Below, piece by piece: positions 1-7,824 of a DNA stretch of 64,000 bases. A program made the position numbers and the translations under genes. Positions within the stretch are counted from its first letter, which is position 1, and each line of letters opens with the position of its first letter. This stretch comes from Gammaproteobacteria bacterium (GTDB lineage: Bacteria; Pseudomonadota; Gammaproteobacteria; Ga0077536): assembly GCA_024235015.1 (NCBI GenBank), contig JACKNG010000005.1, forward strand, positions 186,001 to 250,000, written 5' to 3'. Below the pieces are notes generated by a model, which was not told the origin of the DNA, made no database searches, and worked only from the letters and a program-made list of their open reading frames with translations.

Positions 1-1
1 C

Positions 2-475
2 ATCCCCGACCGCGTGCTGCTCAAGCGCGGCCCGCTCGACGACGCCGAATGGACAATCATGCGCACCCACCCACTCATCGGCGATCGCCTGTGCGCGAGC
101 CTGCGCAGCCTGCACCTGACTGCGCCCATCGTGCGTTCGCACCACGAGCGCTGGGATGGCAGCGGCTACCCCGACGGCCTCGTCGGCGAGCAGATTCCAC
201 TGCTCGCCCGGGTGTTCCAGCTGTGCGACATCTTCGACGCCCTGACCAACGCCCGCGCCTACAAGCCCGGGATGCCGACGGCAGCCGCGCTGGAGATCAT
301 GCAGGGCGAGTGTGATCGCGGCTGGCGTGACCCGGCGCTGATGCGCACCTTCCGCGAGCTGGTCGCCAGCCAGCCGGCGGTGCACCCACCAGCGGTCGAG
401 CACGACGATCTCGGCCGCACCCTGTTCACCGCGGTGGTCGCCTCCGGCGCCCGCATCCGGGAGGACGACGGATGA
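2..475 (+). CDS. HD-GYP domain cyclic-di-GMP phosphodiesterase, C-terminal part
   Basis: The 5' end lies outside the window; the frame is open from base 2 and only the last 157 codons are present. They begin with IPDRVLLKRGPL, the usual sequence after the first half of an HD-GYP domain. They include HHERWDGSGYPDGL, which holds the second metal-binding His pair and the GYP signature, followed by the DIFDAL helix. HD-GYP proteins hydrolyse cyclic-di-GMP to pGpG or GMP and usually carry an N-terminal receiver domain; that half is not visible here. The stop codon overlaps the ATG of the following hybrid kinase (ATGA), so the two are translationally coupled and probably form one signalling pair, with the kinase feeding a receiver on this protein. 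A GTG at 14 is an internal codon, not the true start. Confidence 0.9.
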   Translation: MPDRVLLKRGPLDDAEWTIMRTHPLIGDRLCASLRSLHLTAPIVRSHHERWDGSGYPDGLVGEQIPLLARVFQLCDIFDALTNARAYKPGMPTAAALEIMQGECDRGWRDPALMRTFRELVASQPAVHPPAVEHDDLGRTLFTAVVASGARIREDDG

Positions 476-3400
476 CCCGCGGAGGAAGCCCGGATTTCCT
501 CACCCTGCGCGCCGCCGATGCCGGCGTCCCGATCGTCGAGGCCCTGACCCGCGAGCTGGATGCGCTGCGCGGTGCACTGGACGCCCACGCGATCGTCTCG
601 GTGACCGATGCCCACGGTCGCATCATCGCCGTCAACGACCACTTCTGCGCCATCAGCGGTTACAGTCGCGATGAACTGGTCGGCGCCAATCACCGCATTC
701 TCAAGTCCGGTGCGCATCCGCCGGCGTTCTACCGCACGCTGTGGCGCACCATCGCCGGCGGTGCGGCCTGGCATGGCGTGATCGAGAACCGCGCCAAGGA
801 CGGCGACGCCTACTGGGTGCAATCGAGCATCCTGCCGCTGCGCGATGCCGCCGGTGTGACCACCGGCTACCTGTCGCTGCGCACCGACGTCAGCGCCATC
901 GAACGCCAGCGCCGCGCCTTGCGCATCATGACGCGCAACGCCCAGCGCCCGCAGCGCTTCGACATCATCGCCGAGGCGCTGGGTTTCGCGCGCCACGCCC
1001 GCACCGCCGCCGTGCTGGCCTTCCCCGTCGCGACGACCCGGGTCGAGGTGGTGGGCTATTGGCACGCGGATGGACGCGCGGCGCCGGGCGACTTCGAACG
1101 CGCCGGCACGACGGCCGGCTTCAATCCCCGCACCACCCTGACTGTACAGGGCGATGCCCTCGATGCCTGTGGCGAAGACCCGTTGCTCGACGCGAGCGTG
1201 CGCTCGGTCGAACTGACCCCCCTGGTCAACGACGAGGGCCGCATGTTGGGCGTGCTGTGGGTCGGCGGGCCGCATCTGCCCGACGCCGGCCACGACGACC
1301 TGCCTCTGACCGAACTCGCCGCGCGGCGCGCGGCGAGCCACCTGCAGAACGACCTCGCGCAACGCGAACGCGACGAGCAGCGCGCCTGGCTGGAGTTCGT
1401 CATCGACGGCGCCAAGGCCGGCATCTGGGATTGGGAACTCGACTCCGGCAAGGTGCGTATCAACCCGCGCTGGGCCGAGATGTTGGGTTACGCGCCGGGC
1501 GAAATCGCGCCGGAACTCGAGAGCTGGGACAAGCTGATACATCCCGACGACCGCGCCATGGTGTGGCGGAAGATCGAGGCGCACCTCGCCGGGGAAACCG
1601 CCTACTACGAGAGCGAGCACCGCCTGCGCAGCGCATTCGACAGCTGGATCTGGGTCCTCGATCGCGGCATGGTCACTGCCCGCGACGCCATCGGCGAGGC
1701 GCGGCGCATGTCGGGTATGCATCTCGACATCACCAGCCAGAAGCAGGCGCAGAGCGCACTCGCCGCCGAGCAGGAACGGCTCGACATCGTCATGCAGACG
1801 ACGCCGATCGGCCTGTGGGAATGGGACATCACCACCGATGTGATGACGTCCAGCCCACAGTGGCTCGCGCGTCTCGGTTACCGCAGCAACGACCGTCCCA
1901 CCACGGTCGACGGCTGGCGTGCGCTGATTCATCCGGAAGACATCGACCGGGTCCTGGCCGTCAAGGAGGCACATCTCGCCGATGCCACGGTGCCCTACCT
2001 GGCGGAATTCCGCATTCGCACGGCGGCCGGCGAGTGGCGCTGGGTGCTGAGTCGTGCCAGCGTCACCGCGCGTGACGAGCACGGCCAGCCGACCCGCCTC
2101 AGCGGCGTGCACGTCGACGTGCACGACCAGCACGTCACTGCGGAGCACCTGCGCGAGGAACGTCATCGCCTCGAACACATCAGCGCGGTGGCCGGCCTCG
2201 GACTGTGGGAGTGGGAAATCGCGCCCGACCGCTTCGTCGTCAACGCCGAGCTGGCCCGCCTGCTGGGCTACGACGTCGATCACTTCGCGCATGTCGCCGA
2301 CTGGACCGCCCTGCTCCATCCCGACGAGCACGATGCCATCATGGCCGTCGTCGAACAGCACCTTGCCGGCCACAGCGATTACATCGAGATGGAAGCGCGC
2401 GCCCGCCATGCCGATGGCGGCTGGCTCTGGATGCTGAGCCGCAGCTACGTCGCCGAACGCGATGCCGAGGGCAACGCGCTGCGCATGGTCGGGGTGCAGA
2501 TCGACATCCACGAACGTAAGCTCGCCGACGAAGCGCTCGCCGAATCGAAGGCGCGACTCGAACTCGTGCTGCGCGGTGCCGACGTCGGCTTGTACGAGTG
2601 GGACGTCTCGAGTGGTGGCCACCACGTCGACGAACGCTGGGCCAACATGCTCGGCTACGAGGTCGACGAACTCGAGCCCGACATCTCGACCTGGCGCAAG
2701 CTCGTACACCCGCACGATCTCCCGGCGATCGACGGTGAACTCGAGGCCCTGCTGCGCGGCGATACCGATACCTACATGCACGAGACGCGCCTGCGCACCA
2801 AGGACGGCAACTGGGCCTGGGTGCTCGACCGCGGCGCCATCATGACCCGCGACGCCGATGGCCGTGCCCTCACCGGCGCCGGCATCCACATCGACATCAC
2901 GGAGCGCAAGCGTGCCGAGGCGGCGCTGAGCGAGAGCGAGGCGCGCCTGCGCGCGCTGATCGAGTACTCCCCGGTCGGCGTATGCATGAGCGACCTCAAC
3001 GGGCGTATCACCTACGCCAACCCGGTCGTACGGGCCCTGCTCGGACAGCCGGTGCCAGGCTCCTTCGATCGTGCCTGGGCGCGGTCGATTCACCCCGCTG
3101 ACCGCGCCGCTGCGCTCGGCGCCTGGGAACGCTACATCGAGGCAGGCGAAACCGAGTTCGACCACGAGTACCGCATCGTGCGCCATTCCGGCGAGGTGCT
3201 GACCGTACACGTTCGTGCCGCCCCGGTGCGCAGCGCCGGCGAGGTGCTCGGCCATGTCGGCATCTTCGAGGACATGACGGCGCAACGTGCCTTCGAAGAA
3301 GAGAACGAACGCATGCGCCGGCAGGTTCAGCAGGCGCAGAAAATGGAAGCCATCGGCCAGCTCACCGGCGGCATCGCCCACGACTTCAACAACATCCTCG

Positions 3401-4485
3401 GCAGCGTGCTCGGCTTCGGCTCGCTGGCGCTGCGTCGCTACGGCGCCGAGGCCACGCCCAAGCTGGTCGAGTACCTGGAAGCCATCGTCGCTGCCGGTGA
3501 ACGCGGCCGCGACCTCGTTGGCAAGATGCTGGCCTTCAGTCGCGGCACGCCGTCGGAAGACGTCAAGCCCATCGATCCGGGGAGCGTGGTTCGCGAGGCA
3601 TCGGGGATGCTCGCCGCCGTCATTCCGTCCAACATCACCTACCGTCTCCAAGCCATACCGGCCGACCTGCCGGCAGTCCTCATCGACAGCGTCGAGCTGC
3701 ACCAGGTACTGGTCAACCTGGTCGTCAACGCGCGTGACGCCGTCGGTGAGCGCGGCGCCATTCGCGTTCAGCTCGAGGTTCGGGCGGTCGACGGCGCCGA
3801 ATGCGCGGCCTGCCATCAACCGGTCTCCGGGCGGTTCGTCGAGATCACGGTCAGCGACGACGGCTGCGGCATCGACGACGACGACCTCGGCCGCTTGTTC
3901 GAACCCTTCTACACCACCAAGGAGGTGGGCAAGGGTACCGGCATGGGGCTCGCCGTCGTCCACGGCGTCCTGCACCGCGCCCACGGCCACATCCTGGTCG
4001 AGACCCGGCCCGGCGTCGGTACCACCTTCCGCGTGTTGCTGCCGGCGGTGGCTGGCGACGAAGTCGCCGAGACTGTCGCCGTGCCCACGCAGGCGGCGCA
4101 ACTGCGGCCCGGCTTGCGCATCCTCGTCGTCGACGACGACGCCCCCATGCTGGGCCTGCTGCGCGAACTGCTCGGCGAATTCGGTGCGCACCTGACGACG
4201 CTCGCCGACGGCCGCGCCGCCGAACGTGCCTTCATTGCCACGCCCGATGCATTCGATGTTCTCCTCACCGACCAGACCACGCCCGGTCTCGGCGGCCACC
4301 AGCTGGTCGAGGCCGTGCGCCGCTGCCGCCCCGGTTTCCCGGCCGTGGTCATCAGCGGCAACCTGCATGGCCCGGGCATCGAGTCGCTGCGCCGCGACGG
4401 CATACCGGTGCTGGCCAAACCGCTCGACGAGCAGGCGCTGATCGCGGCGCTCGATGCCGTCACCGCCCTTGGCGCGAACGACTGA
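472..4485 (+). CDS. Multi-PAS hybrid sensor histidine kinase with C-terminal receiver
   Basis: This is a 1337-residue protein. It starts with a PAS domain (about 28-145), then a GAF-like stretch (about 150-295). Four similar PAS_3-type domains follow at about 307-423, 437-553, 563-680 and 690-813; each has a G-x-W/Y-x-W/E-W-D/E core and an IHPDD-like motif. A sixth PAS lies at about 820-937. The dimerisation helix carries GGIAHDFNN, with His970 as the likely phosphorylation site. The ATPase domain spans about 1064-1195 (VNARDAV N-box, then DDGCGID). The receiver spans about 1218-1333, with DDDAP at its start, Asp1267 in LLTDQTTP as phospho-acceptor, and Lys in VLAKPLDE. No membrane segment is visible, so it is probably a cytoplasmic sensor. 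It overlaps the preceding HD-GYP gene by four bases, suggesting control of cyclic-di-GMP breakdown. The signal sensed is unknown. Confidence 0.93.
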   Translation: MTRGGSPDFLTLRAADAGVPIVEALTRELDALRGALDAHAIVSVTDAHGRIIAVNDHFCAISGYSRDELVGANHRILKSGAHPPAFYRTLWRTIAGGAAWHGVIENRAKDGDAYWVQSSILPLRDAAGVTTGYLSLRTDVSAIERQRRALRIMTRNAQRPQRFDIIAEALGFARHARTAAVLAFPVATTRVEVVGYWHADGRAAPGDFERAGTTAGFNPRTTLTVQGDALDACGEDPLLDASVRSVELTPLVNDEGRMLGVLWVGGPHLPDAGHDDLPLTELAARRAASHLQNDLAQRERDEQRAWLEFVIDGAKAGIWDWELDSGKVRINPRWAEMLGYAPGEIAPELESWDKLIHPDDRAMVWRKIEAHLAGETAYYESEHRLRSAFDSWIWVLDRGMVTARDAIGEARRMSGMHLDITSQKQAQSALAAEQERLDIVMQTTPIGLWEWDITTDVMTSSPQWLARLGYRSNDRPTTVDGWRALIHPEDIDRVLAVKEAHLADATVPYLAEFRIRTAAGEWRWVLSRASVTARDEHGQPTRLSGVHVDVHDQHVTAEHLREERHRLEHISAVAGLGLWEWEIAPDRFVVNAELARLLGYDVDHFAHVADWTALLHPDEHDAIMAVVEQHLAGHSDYIEMEARARHADGGWLWMLSRSYVAERDAEGNALRMVGVQIDIHERKLADEALAESKARLELVLRGADVGLYEWDVSSGGHHVDERWANMLGYEVDELEPDISTWRKLVHPHDLPAIDGELEALLRGDTDTYMHETRLRTKDGNWAWVLDRGAIMTRDADGRALTGAGIHIDITERKRAEAALSESEARLRALIEYSPVGVCMSDLNGRITYANPVVRALLGQPVPGSFDRAWARSIHPADRAAALGAWERYIEAGETEFDHEYRIVRHSGEVLTVHVRAAPVRSAGEVLGHVGIFEDMTAQRAFEEENERMRRQVQQAQKMEAIGQLTGGIAHDFNNILGSVLGFGSLALRRYGAEATPKLVEYLEAIVAAGERGRDLVGKMLAFSRGTPSEDVKPIDPGSVVREASGMLAAVIPSNITYRLQAIPADLPAVLIDSVELHQVLVNLVVNARDAVGERGAIRVQLEVRAVDGAECAACHQPVSGRFVEITVSDDGCGIDDDDLGRLFEPFYTTKEVGKGTGMGLAVVHGVLHRAHGHILVETRPGVGTTFRVLLPAVAGDEVAETVAVPTQAAQLRPGLRILVVDDDAPMLGLLRELLGEFGAHLTTLADGRAAERAFIATPDAFDVLLTDQTTPGLGGHQLVEAVRRCRPGFPAVVISGNLHGPGIESLRRDGIPVLAKPLDEQALIAALDAVTALGAND

Positions 4486-4509
4486 CTACCGCACAGCGCC
4501 TCGGCCACC

Positions 4510-5568
4510 TCAGCGCAGTCCCTCGACGCGGGGAATGACCTCGCTGACCAACAACTCCAGGGAGCGCATGACCTGCGCATGGGGCTGACCGGGAAACTGC
4601 ATGCGCAGGATCATGTTCTCGACTCCGACCTCGTCACGGTAGCGGCGCAGCTCGCGGGCGCAGAATTCCGGGTCGCCGATGATGTGGCGGTCGCGGCGGA
4701 AGGCCTCCGATTCGAAATAGGGGTCGCCCGGATCGTCGACCAGGCGGCGGCTGCCATCCGCCTGCTCGTCCCAGAACGGCAGGTAAGGCGGGCAGTAGAC
4801 CTTGCGATAGATGTGCAGGAAATGCGGCTTGACCTCGGCCCAGGCCCGCGCCTGGTCGTCGGCGACGTAGAACTCGCGGATGAGTGCACGGGGGTAGTCC
4901 GACGGGTCGCGGCCACAGGCGCGCAGCGACGCGGTGTAGTCGTCGAATTCCACGCGTGTCTCGGCGAGGTTCGTGATCAGCGAGATCAGCAGGGGATGTC
5001 CACGTTCGGCCGCTTCGCGGCGCGACTTCGCGGTCGCTGCACCGAGCCAGATCGGGGGAAACGGCTGCTGCGCCGGCAGCGGCGCCAACTGCACCTCGTC
5101 GAATCGGTAGTGGCGCCCGGCATGGGCGAAACGCTCGCCGGCGAGCGCGCGACGGATGATGTCCAGGGCCTCCTCGGTCATCGACTTGCGGCGCTTGATG
5201 TCGACCCCGAACGCGGCGAACTCGTGCGGGCGGTATCCGCGCCCGACCCCGAGTTCGAAGCGCCCGCCGGAGGCGAGGTCGAGCACCGCGGTATCTTCCG
5301 CCAGGCGCAGCGGGTGACCGTAGAACGGCGCCAGCACCACGCCCTGGCCGATGCGGATGTTGCGCGTGCGCCCGGCGATCGCCGCCGCCGCAATCATCGG
5401 CGACGGGCAGTAGCCGTCAGCGAGGAAATGATGCTCGGTCAGCCACACCTGGTAGAGACCGAGCTCGTCGGCGTAGGCGACCTGATCGAGCGCCTCGGCG
5501 TAGACCCGCGCCGGGTCGACGCCGAACTCGGCCGGCGCCTGCAGGCTGTAGAAGATCGAGTACCGCAT
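4510..5568 (-). CDS. Luciferase-like (LLM class) flavin-dependent oxidoreductase
   Basis: This is a 352-residue protein of the bacterial luciferase-like monooxygenase family, which uses reduced FMN or F420 to oxidise small organic substrates. The start was set at MRYSIFYSL, which begins the first beta strand and is preceded by a GGGGAG ribosome site; the open frame extends further upstream but that part is low-complexity. Typical family segments are RTRNIRIGQGVVL, HPLRLAEDTAVLD and the SGGRFELGVGRGY loop that contacts the flavin phosphate. It is divergent from a second LLM gene, with 214 bp between the two starts, so they probably share a control region. The substrate cannot be inferred. It converges on the hybrid kinase gene, 24 bp away. 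Confidence 0.9.
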   Translation of the reverse strand: MRYSIFYSLQAPAEFGVDPARVYAEALDQVAYADELGLYQVWLTEHHFLADGYCPSPMIAAAAIAGRTRNIRIGQGVVLAPFYGHPLRLAEDTAVLDLASGGRFELGVGRGYRPHEFAAFGVDIKRRKSMTEEALDIIRRALAGERFAHAGRHYRFDEVQLAPLPAQQPFPPIWLGAATAKSRREAAERGHPLLISLITNLAETRVEFDDYTASLRACGRDPSDYPRALIREFYVADDQARAWAEVKPHFLHIYRKVYCPPYLPFWDEQADGSRRLVDDPGDPYFESEAFRRDRHIIGDPEFCARELRRYRDEVGVENMILRMQFPGQPHAQVMRSLELLVSEVIPRVEGLR

Positions 5569-5782
5569 CGCCGCCTCCCCGCGCCACTGTTCGGAACCAG
5601 CAGTGTACGGCACGCACGACCACGAGGGCGGGGCAGCGCCGCCCGCCTGCGCACTCACCGCCCGGCCTGATGATGTGGCGTACAGCGCCCGCGCCGGTTC
5701 GCCGGTACCGACCCCGCCGCCCGATTGACGCGCCGCGTGGCCCTCCCTAGGCTTGCACGAGTCCCGTCTTGCGAGACCTCTC

Positions 5783-7018
5783 ATGAAGTTCGGCATCTTC
5801 TACGAGCACCAGCTCCCGCGGCCCTGGACCGAGACCTCGGAGTACGAGCTGTTCCAGCAATCCCTCGACCAGATCGCGCTGGCCGACGAACTCGGCTTCG
5901 ACTTCGCCTGGGAGGTGGAACACCATTTCCTCGAGGAGTACTCGCACTCGACCGCCCCCGAGGTCTTCCTCGCCGCCGCCAGCCAGCGTACCCGCAACAT
6001 CCGCCTCGGCCACGGCATCATCCAGCTCACCACCAACCAGCCCCACCGCGTGGCCGAGCGCGTCTCGACCCTGGATCTCATCTCCGGCGGGCGGGTCGAG
6101 TTCGGTATGGGCGAAGGCGCGGGTCCGGCCGAGCTGCATCCCTTCGGCGTACGCGTGCGCGACAAGCGCGATCGCTGGGAAGAGGCCGTGCAGGCCATCA
6201 TGCCGATGTTCACCGAGACGAGCTGGGAGTTCCACGGCGAGTACTACGACTTTCCCGCGCGCAACGTCATTCCCAAGCCCTACCAGAAACCGCATCCACC
6301 GCTGTGGGTGGCCTGCTCGAACATCCAGACCATCGCCAACGCCGGGCGCTGGGGCATGGGCGCGCTCGGCTTCTCCTTCGTTTCGCCCGAGGCGGCGACG
6401 GCCTGGGTCAACAAGTACTACAACATGCTGCTGCACCAGCAGCAGCGCCTCGCCGATTACGCCACCAATCCGAACGTTGCCATCGTCAACGGTTTCATGT
6501 GCGCCGAGACCGACGAGGAGGCGATCGAGAAGGCTTCCGGCTGGACCTTCTTCATCTTCGCCCTGTCCTACTACGGGCGGAAAGGTATCGATGCGCCAGG
6601 TACCGGCAACCTGTGGGACGAGTACCAGGACTGGCGCAACTCGGACAAGGCAAAAGCGGCCCTCACCAACGGCCTCATCGGCTCGCCCGAAACCATCCGC
6701 AAGCGCCTGCGCCAGTTCCAGGCGGCCAACGTCGACCAGGTGATCCTGCTCAACCAGGCCGGCAAGACCTCGCACCGGGACATCTGTGACAGCCTCGCGC
6801 TGTTCGCACGCGAGGTGATGCCCGAGTTCCACGCCGACGAGCCGCGCCACCAGCAGTGGAAGCAGGACGTGCTGGCCGGCAACATCGTGCTCGAGGATCT
6901 CGACACCTCGCCCTACGATCTCTACAGCCACCAGAACGAGGACATCGTGCGCGAGTCGCCGGAGCAGCTGAAGGCGCGCATGGCGGCGAAGGAAGCGGCG
7001 GCAGGCAGCGGCGGCTGA
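5783..7018 (+). CDS. Luciferase-like (LLM class) flavin-dependent oxidoreductase
   Basis: This is a 411-residue LLM-family protein starting at MKFGIFYEHQLPRPW. An in-frame upstream Met exists, but MKFGIF matches the family N-terminus. Family motifs are RTRNIRLGHGIIQ, the HRVAERVSTLD segment and SGGRVEFGMGEGAG. It is longer than its divergent neighbour because of a C-terminal extension after GLIGSPETIRKRLRQFQ, which includes a DEPRHQQWK helix and a Lys/Glu-rich end. Related proteins act on alkanes, alkanesulfonates or heterocycles, but nothing here fixes the substrate. The two genes are clearly different subfamilies, not a recent duplication. Confidence 0.9.
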   Translation: MKFGIFYEHQLPRPWTETSEYELFQQSLDQIALADELGFDFAWEVEHHFLEEYSHSTAPEVFLAAASQRTRNIRLGHGIIQLTTNQPHRVAERVSTLDLISGGRVEFGMGEGAGPAELHPFGVRVRDKRDRWEEAVQAIMPMFTETSWEFHGEYYDFPARNVIPKPYQKPHPPLWVACSNIQTIANAGRWGMGALGFSFVSPEAATAWVNKYYNMLLHQQQRLADYATNPNVAIVNGFMCAETDEEAIEKASGWTFFIFALSYYGRKGIDAPGTGNLWDEYQDWRNSDKAKAALTNGLIGSPETIRKRLRQFQAANVDQVILLNQAGKTSHRDICDSLALFAREVMPEFHADEPRHQQWKQDVLAGNIVLEDLDTSPYDLYSHQNEDIVRESPEQLKARMAAKEAAAGSGG

Positions 7019-7083
7019 GGGCGGTTCAGGCGGCGGACTGTCCCGCCGGCGGGCACCGTCGATCACGAACACCGGCTGGCTCC

Positions 7084-7533
7084 GGCGTCCCGATTCGCTT
7101 CGCGAATCGGTCGAACCGTGGGGGTCTCTCCGGACTAAGGGACGCCATAGATCACATAAGCCGGCTGGTGCCGGCTTGCGGCGGTGTTTGGCATCGGTGT
7201 CTCGGGGATTGACTCGAACGCGCTTGTTGCGCGCGCTCGCCCCTGCGGGGCGCAGTCGCTACGCGCCGGCGTCCCGATTCGCTTCGCGAATCGGTCGAAC
7301 CGTGGGGGTCTCTCCGGACTAAGGGACGCCATAGATCACAAAAGCCGGCTGATGCCGGCTTGCGGCGGTGTTTGGCATCGGTGTCTCGGGGATTGACTCG
7401 AACGCGCTTGTGGCGCGTTCTCGCCCCTCCGGGGCGCCGTCGCTGCGCGCCGGCGTCCCGATTCGCTTCGCGAATCGGTCGAACCGTGGGGTTCTCTCCG
7501 GACTAAGGGACGCCATCGATCACAAAAGCCGGC
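7084..7533. repeat. 184-bp tandem repeat array next to tRNA-Glu (two full copies and a partial third)
   Basis: Copies start at 7084, 7268 and 7452, exactly 184 bp apart and almost identical; the third stops after about 80 bp where it runs into the palindrome at the tRNA-Glu 3' end. Each unit contains GGCGTCCCGATTCGCTTCGC followed by GAATCGGTCGAACC. On the minus strand this reads as a T-arm-like GGTTCGA and a GGGACGCC, which matches the end of tRNA-Glu. Each unit also has an inverted GGGACGCCAT (7139, 7324, 7507). The array lies directly downstream of tRNA-Glu in its direction of transcription. Open frames of about 65 codons recur in each unit but look like passengers. The design resembles the 178-bp rtT repeats after E. 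coli tyrT. Confidence 0.85.
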
Positions 7534-7564
7534 ACCAGCCGGCTTTTGTGATCGATGGCGTCCC
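7507..7564 (-). terminator. 27-bp perfect palindrome at the tRNA-Glu 3' end; terminator-like
   Basis: The arms 7507-7533 and 7538-7564 are perfect inverted repeats around a 4-base loop. The core is GCCGGC-TGGT-GCCGGC followed by TTTT on the minus strand, the form of an intrinsic terminator for the tRNA operon. The outer part of the right arm is the last nine bases of the tRNA gene itself (7556-7564, including the encoded CCA), so the full hairpin would compete with the acceptor stem. Confidence 0.7.
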
Positions 7565-7631
7565 CTAGGGGATTCGAACCCCTGTTGCCGCCGTGAAAGG
7601 GCGGTGTCCTAGGCCTCTAGACGAAGGGGAC
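7556..7631 (-). tRNA. tRNA-Glu (UUC)
   Basis: This 76-nt gene folds as a complete cloverleaf. The acceptor GTCCCCT pairs with AGGGGAC, the discriminator is G and CCA is encoded. The anticodon stem-loop is CCGCC-CTTTCAC-GGCGG with anticodon TTC, and the T-arm is CAGGGGTTCGAATCCCCTA. It lies seven bases behind tRNA-Ala and is transcribed with it. Its own synthetase gene, gltX, is just upstream on the same strand. Confidence 0.96.
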
Positions 7632-7638
7632 GGGAAGG

Positions 7639-7714
<76 letters not shown>

Positions 7715-7795
7715 GTCATGTGCTGGCTCGATACCTTGGACCTCATCGATTTCATCGCGAGATCAAGCCGTTAGGGCCGGGTATCGAGGGCGCGC

Positions 7796-7824
7796 AGATT
7801 ACGGAATGGCGGCCTTGCTGTCAA
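7796..7824 (-). promoter_or_regulatory. Sigma-70 promoter of the tRNA-Ala/tRNA-Glu operon
   Basis: On the minus strand TTGACA (7824-7819) is followed by a 17-base spacer and TAATCT (7801-7796). The -35 box overlaps the TGA stop of gltX at 7821-7823. The promoter sits about 80 bp upstream of tRNA-Ala and allows the tRNAs to be made independently of gltX. Confidence 0.75.

Noticed and set aside
259..4368. 1369-codon open frame antisense to the hybrid kinase
   Set aside because: It mirrors the kinase codons in a GC-rich sequence, has no domain and no ribosome site; the plus strand has clear PAS and kinase motifs.
7135..7516. Repeated 65-codon minus-strand frames in the tRNA repeat units
   Set aside because: No ribosome site, and the frame includes tRNA-like and hairpin sequence; kept only as part of the repeat finding, by analogy with Tpr of E. 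coli.
7084..7533. CRISPR array
   Set aside because: The repeated unit is 184 bp with no short repeat/spacer alternation and no cas genes.
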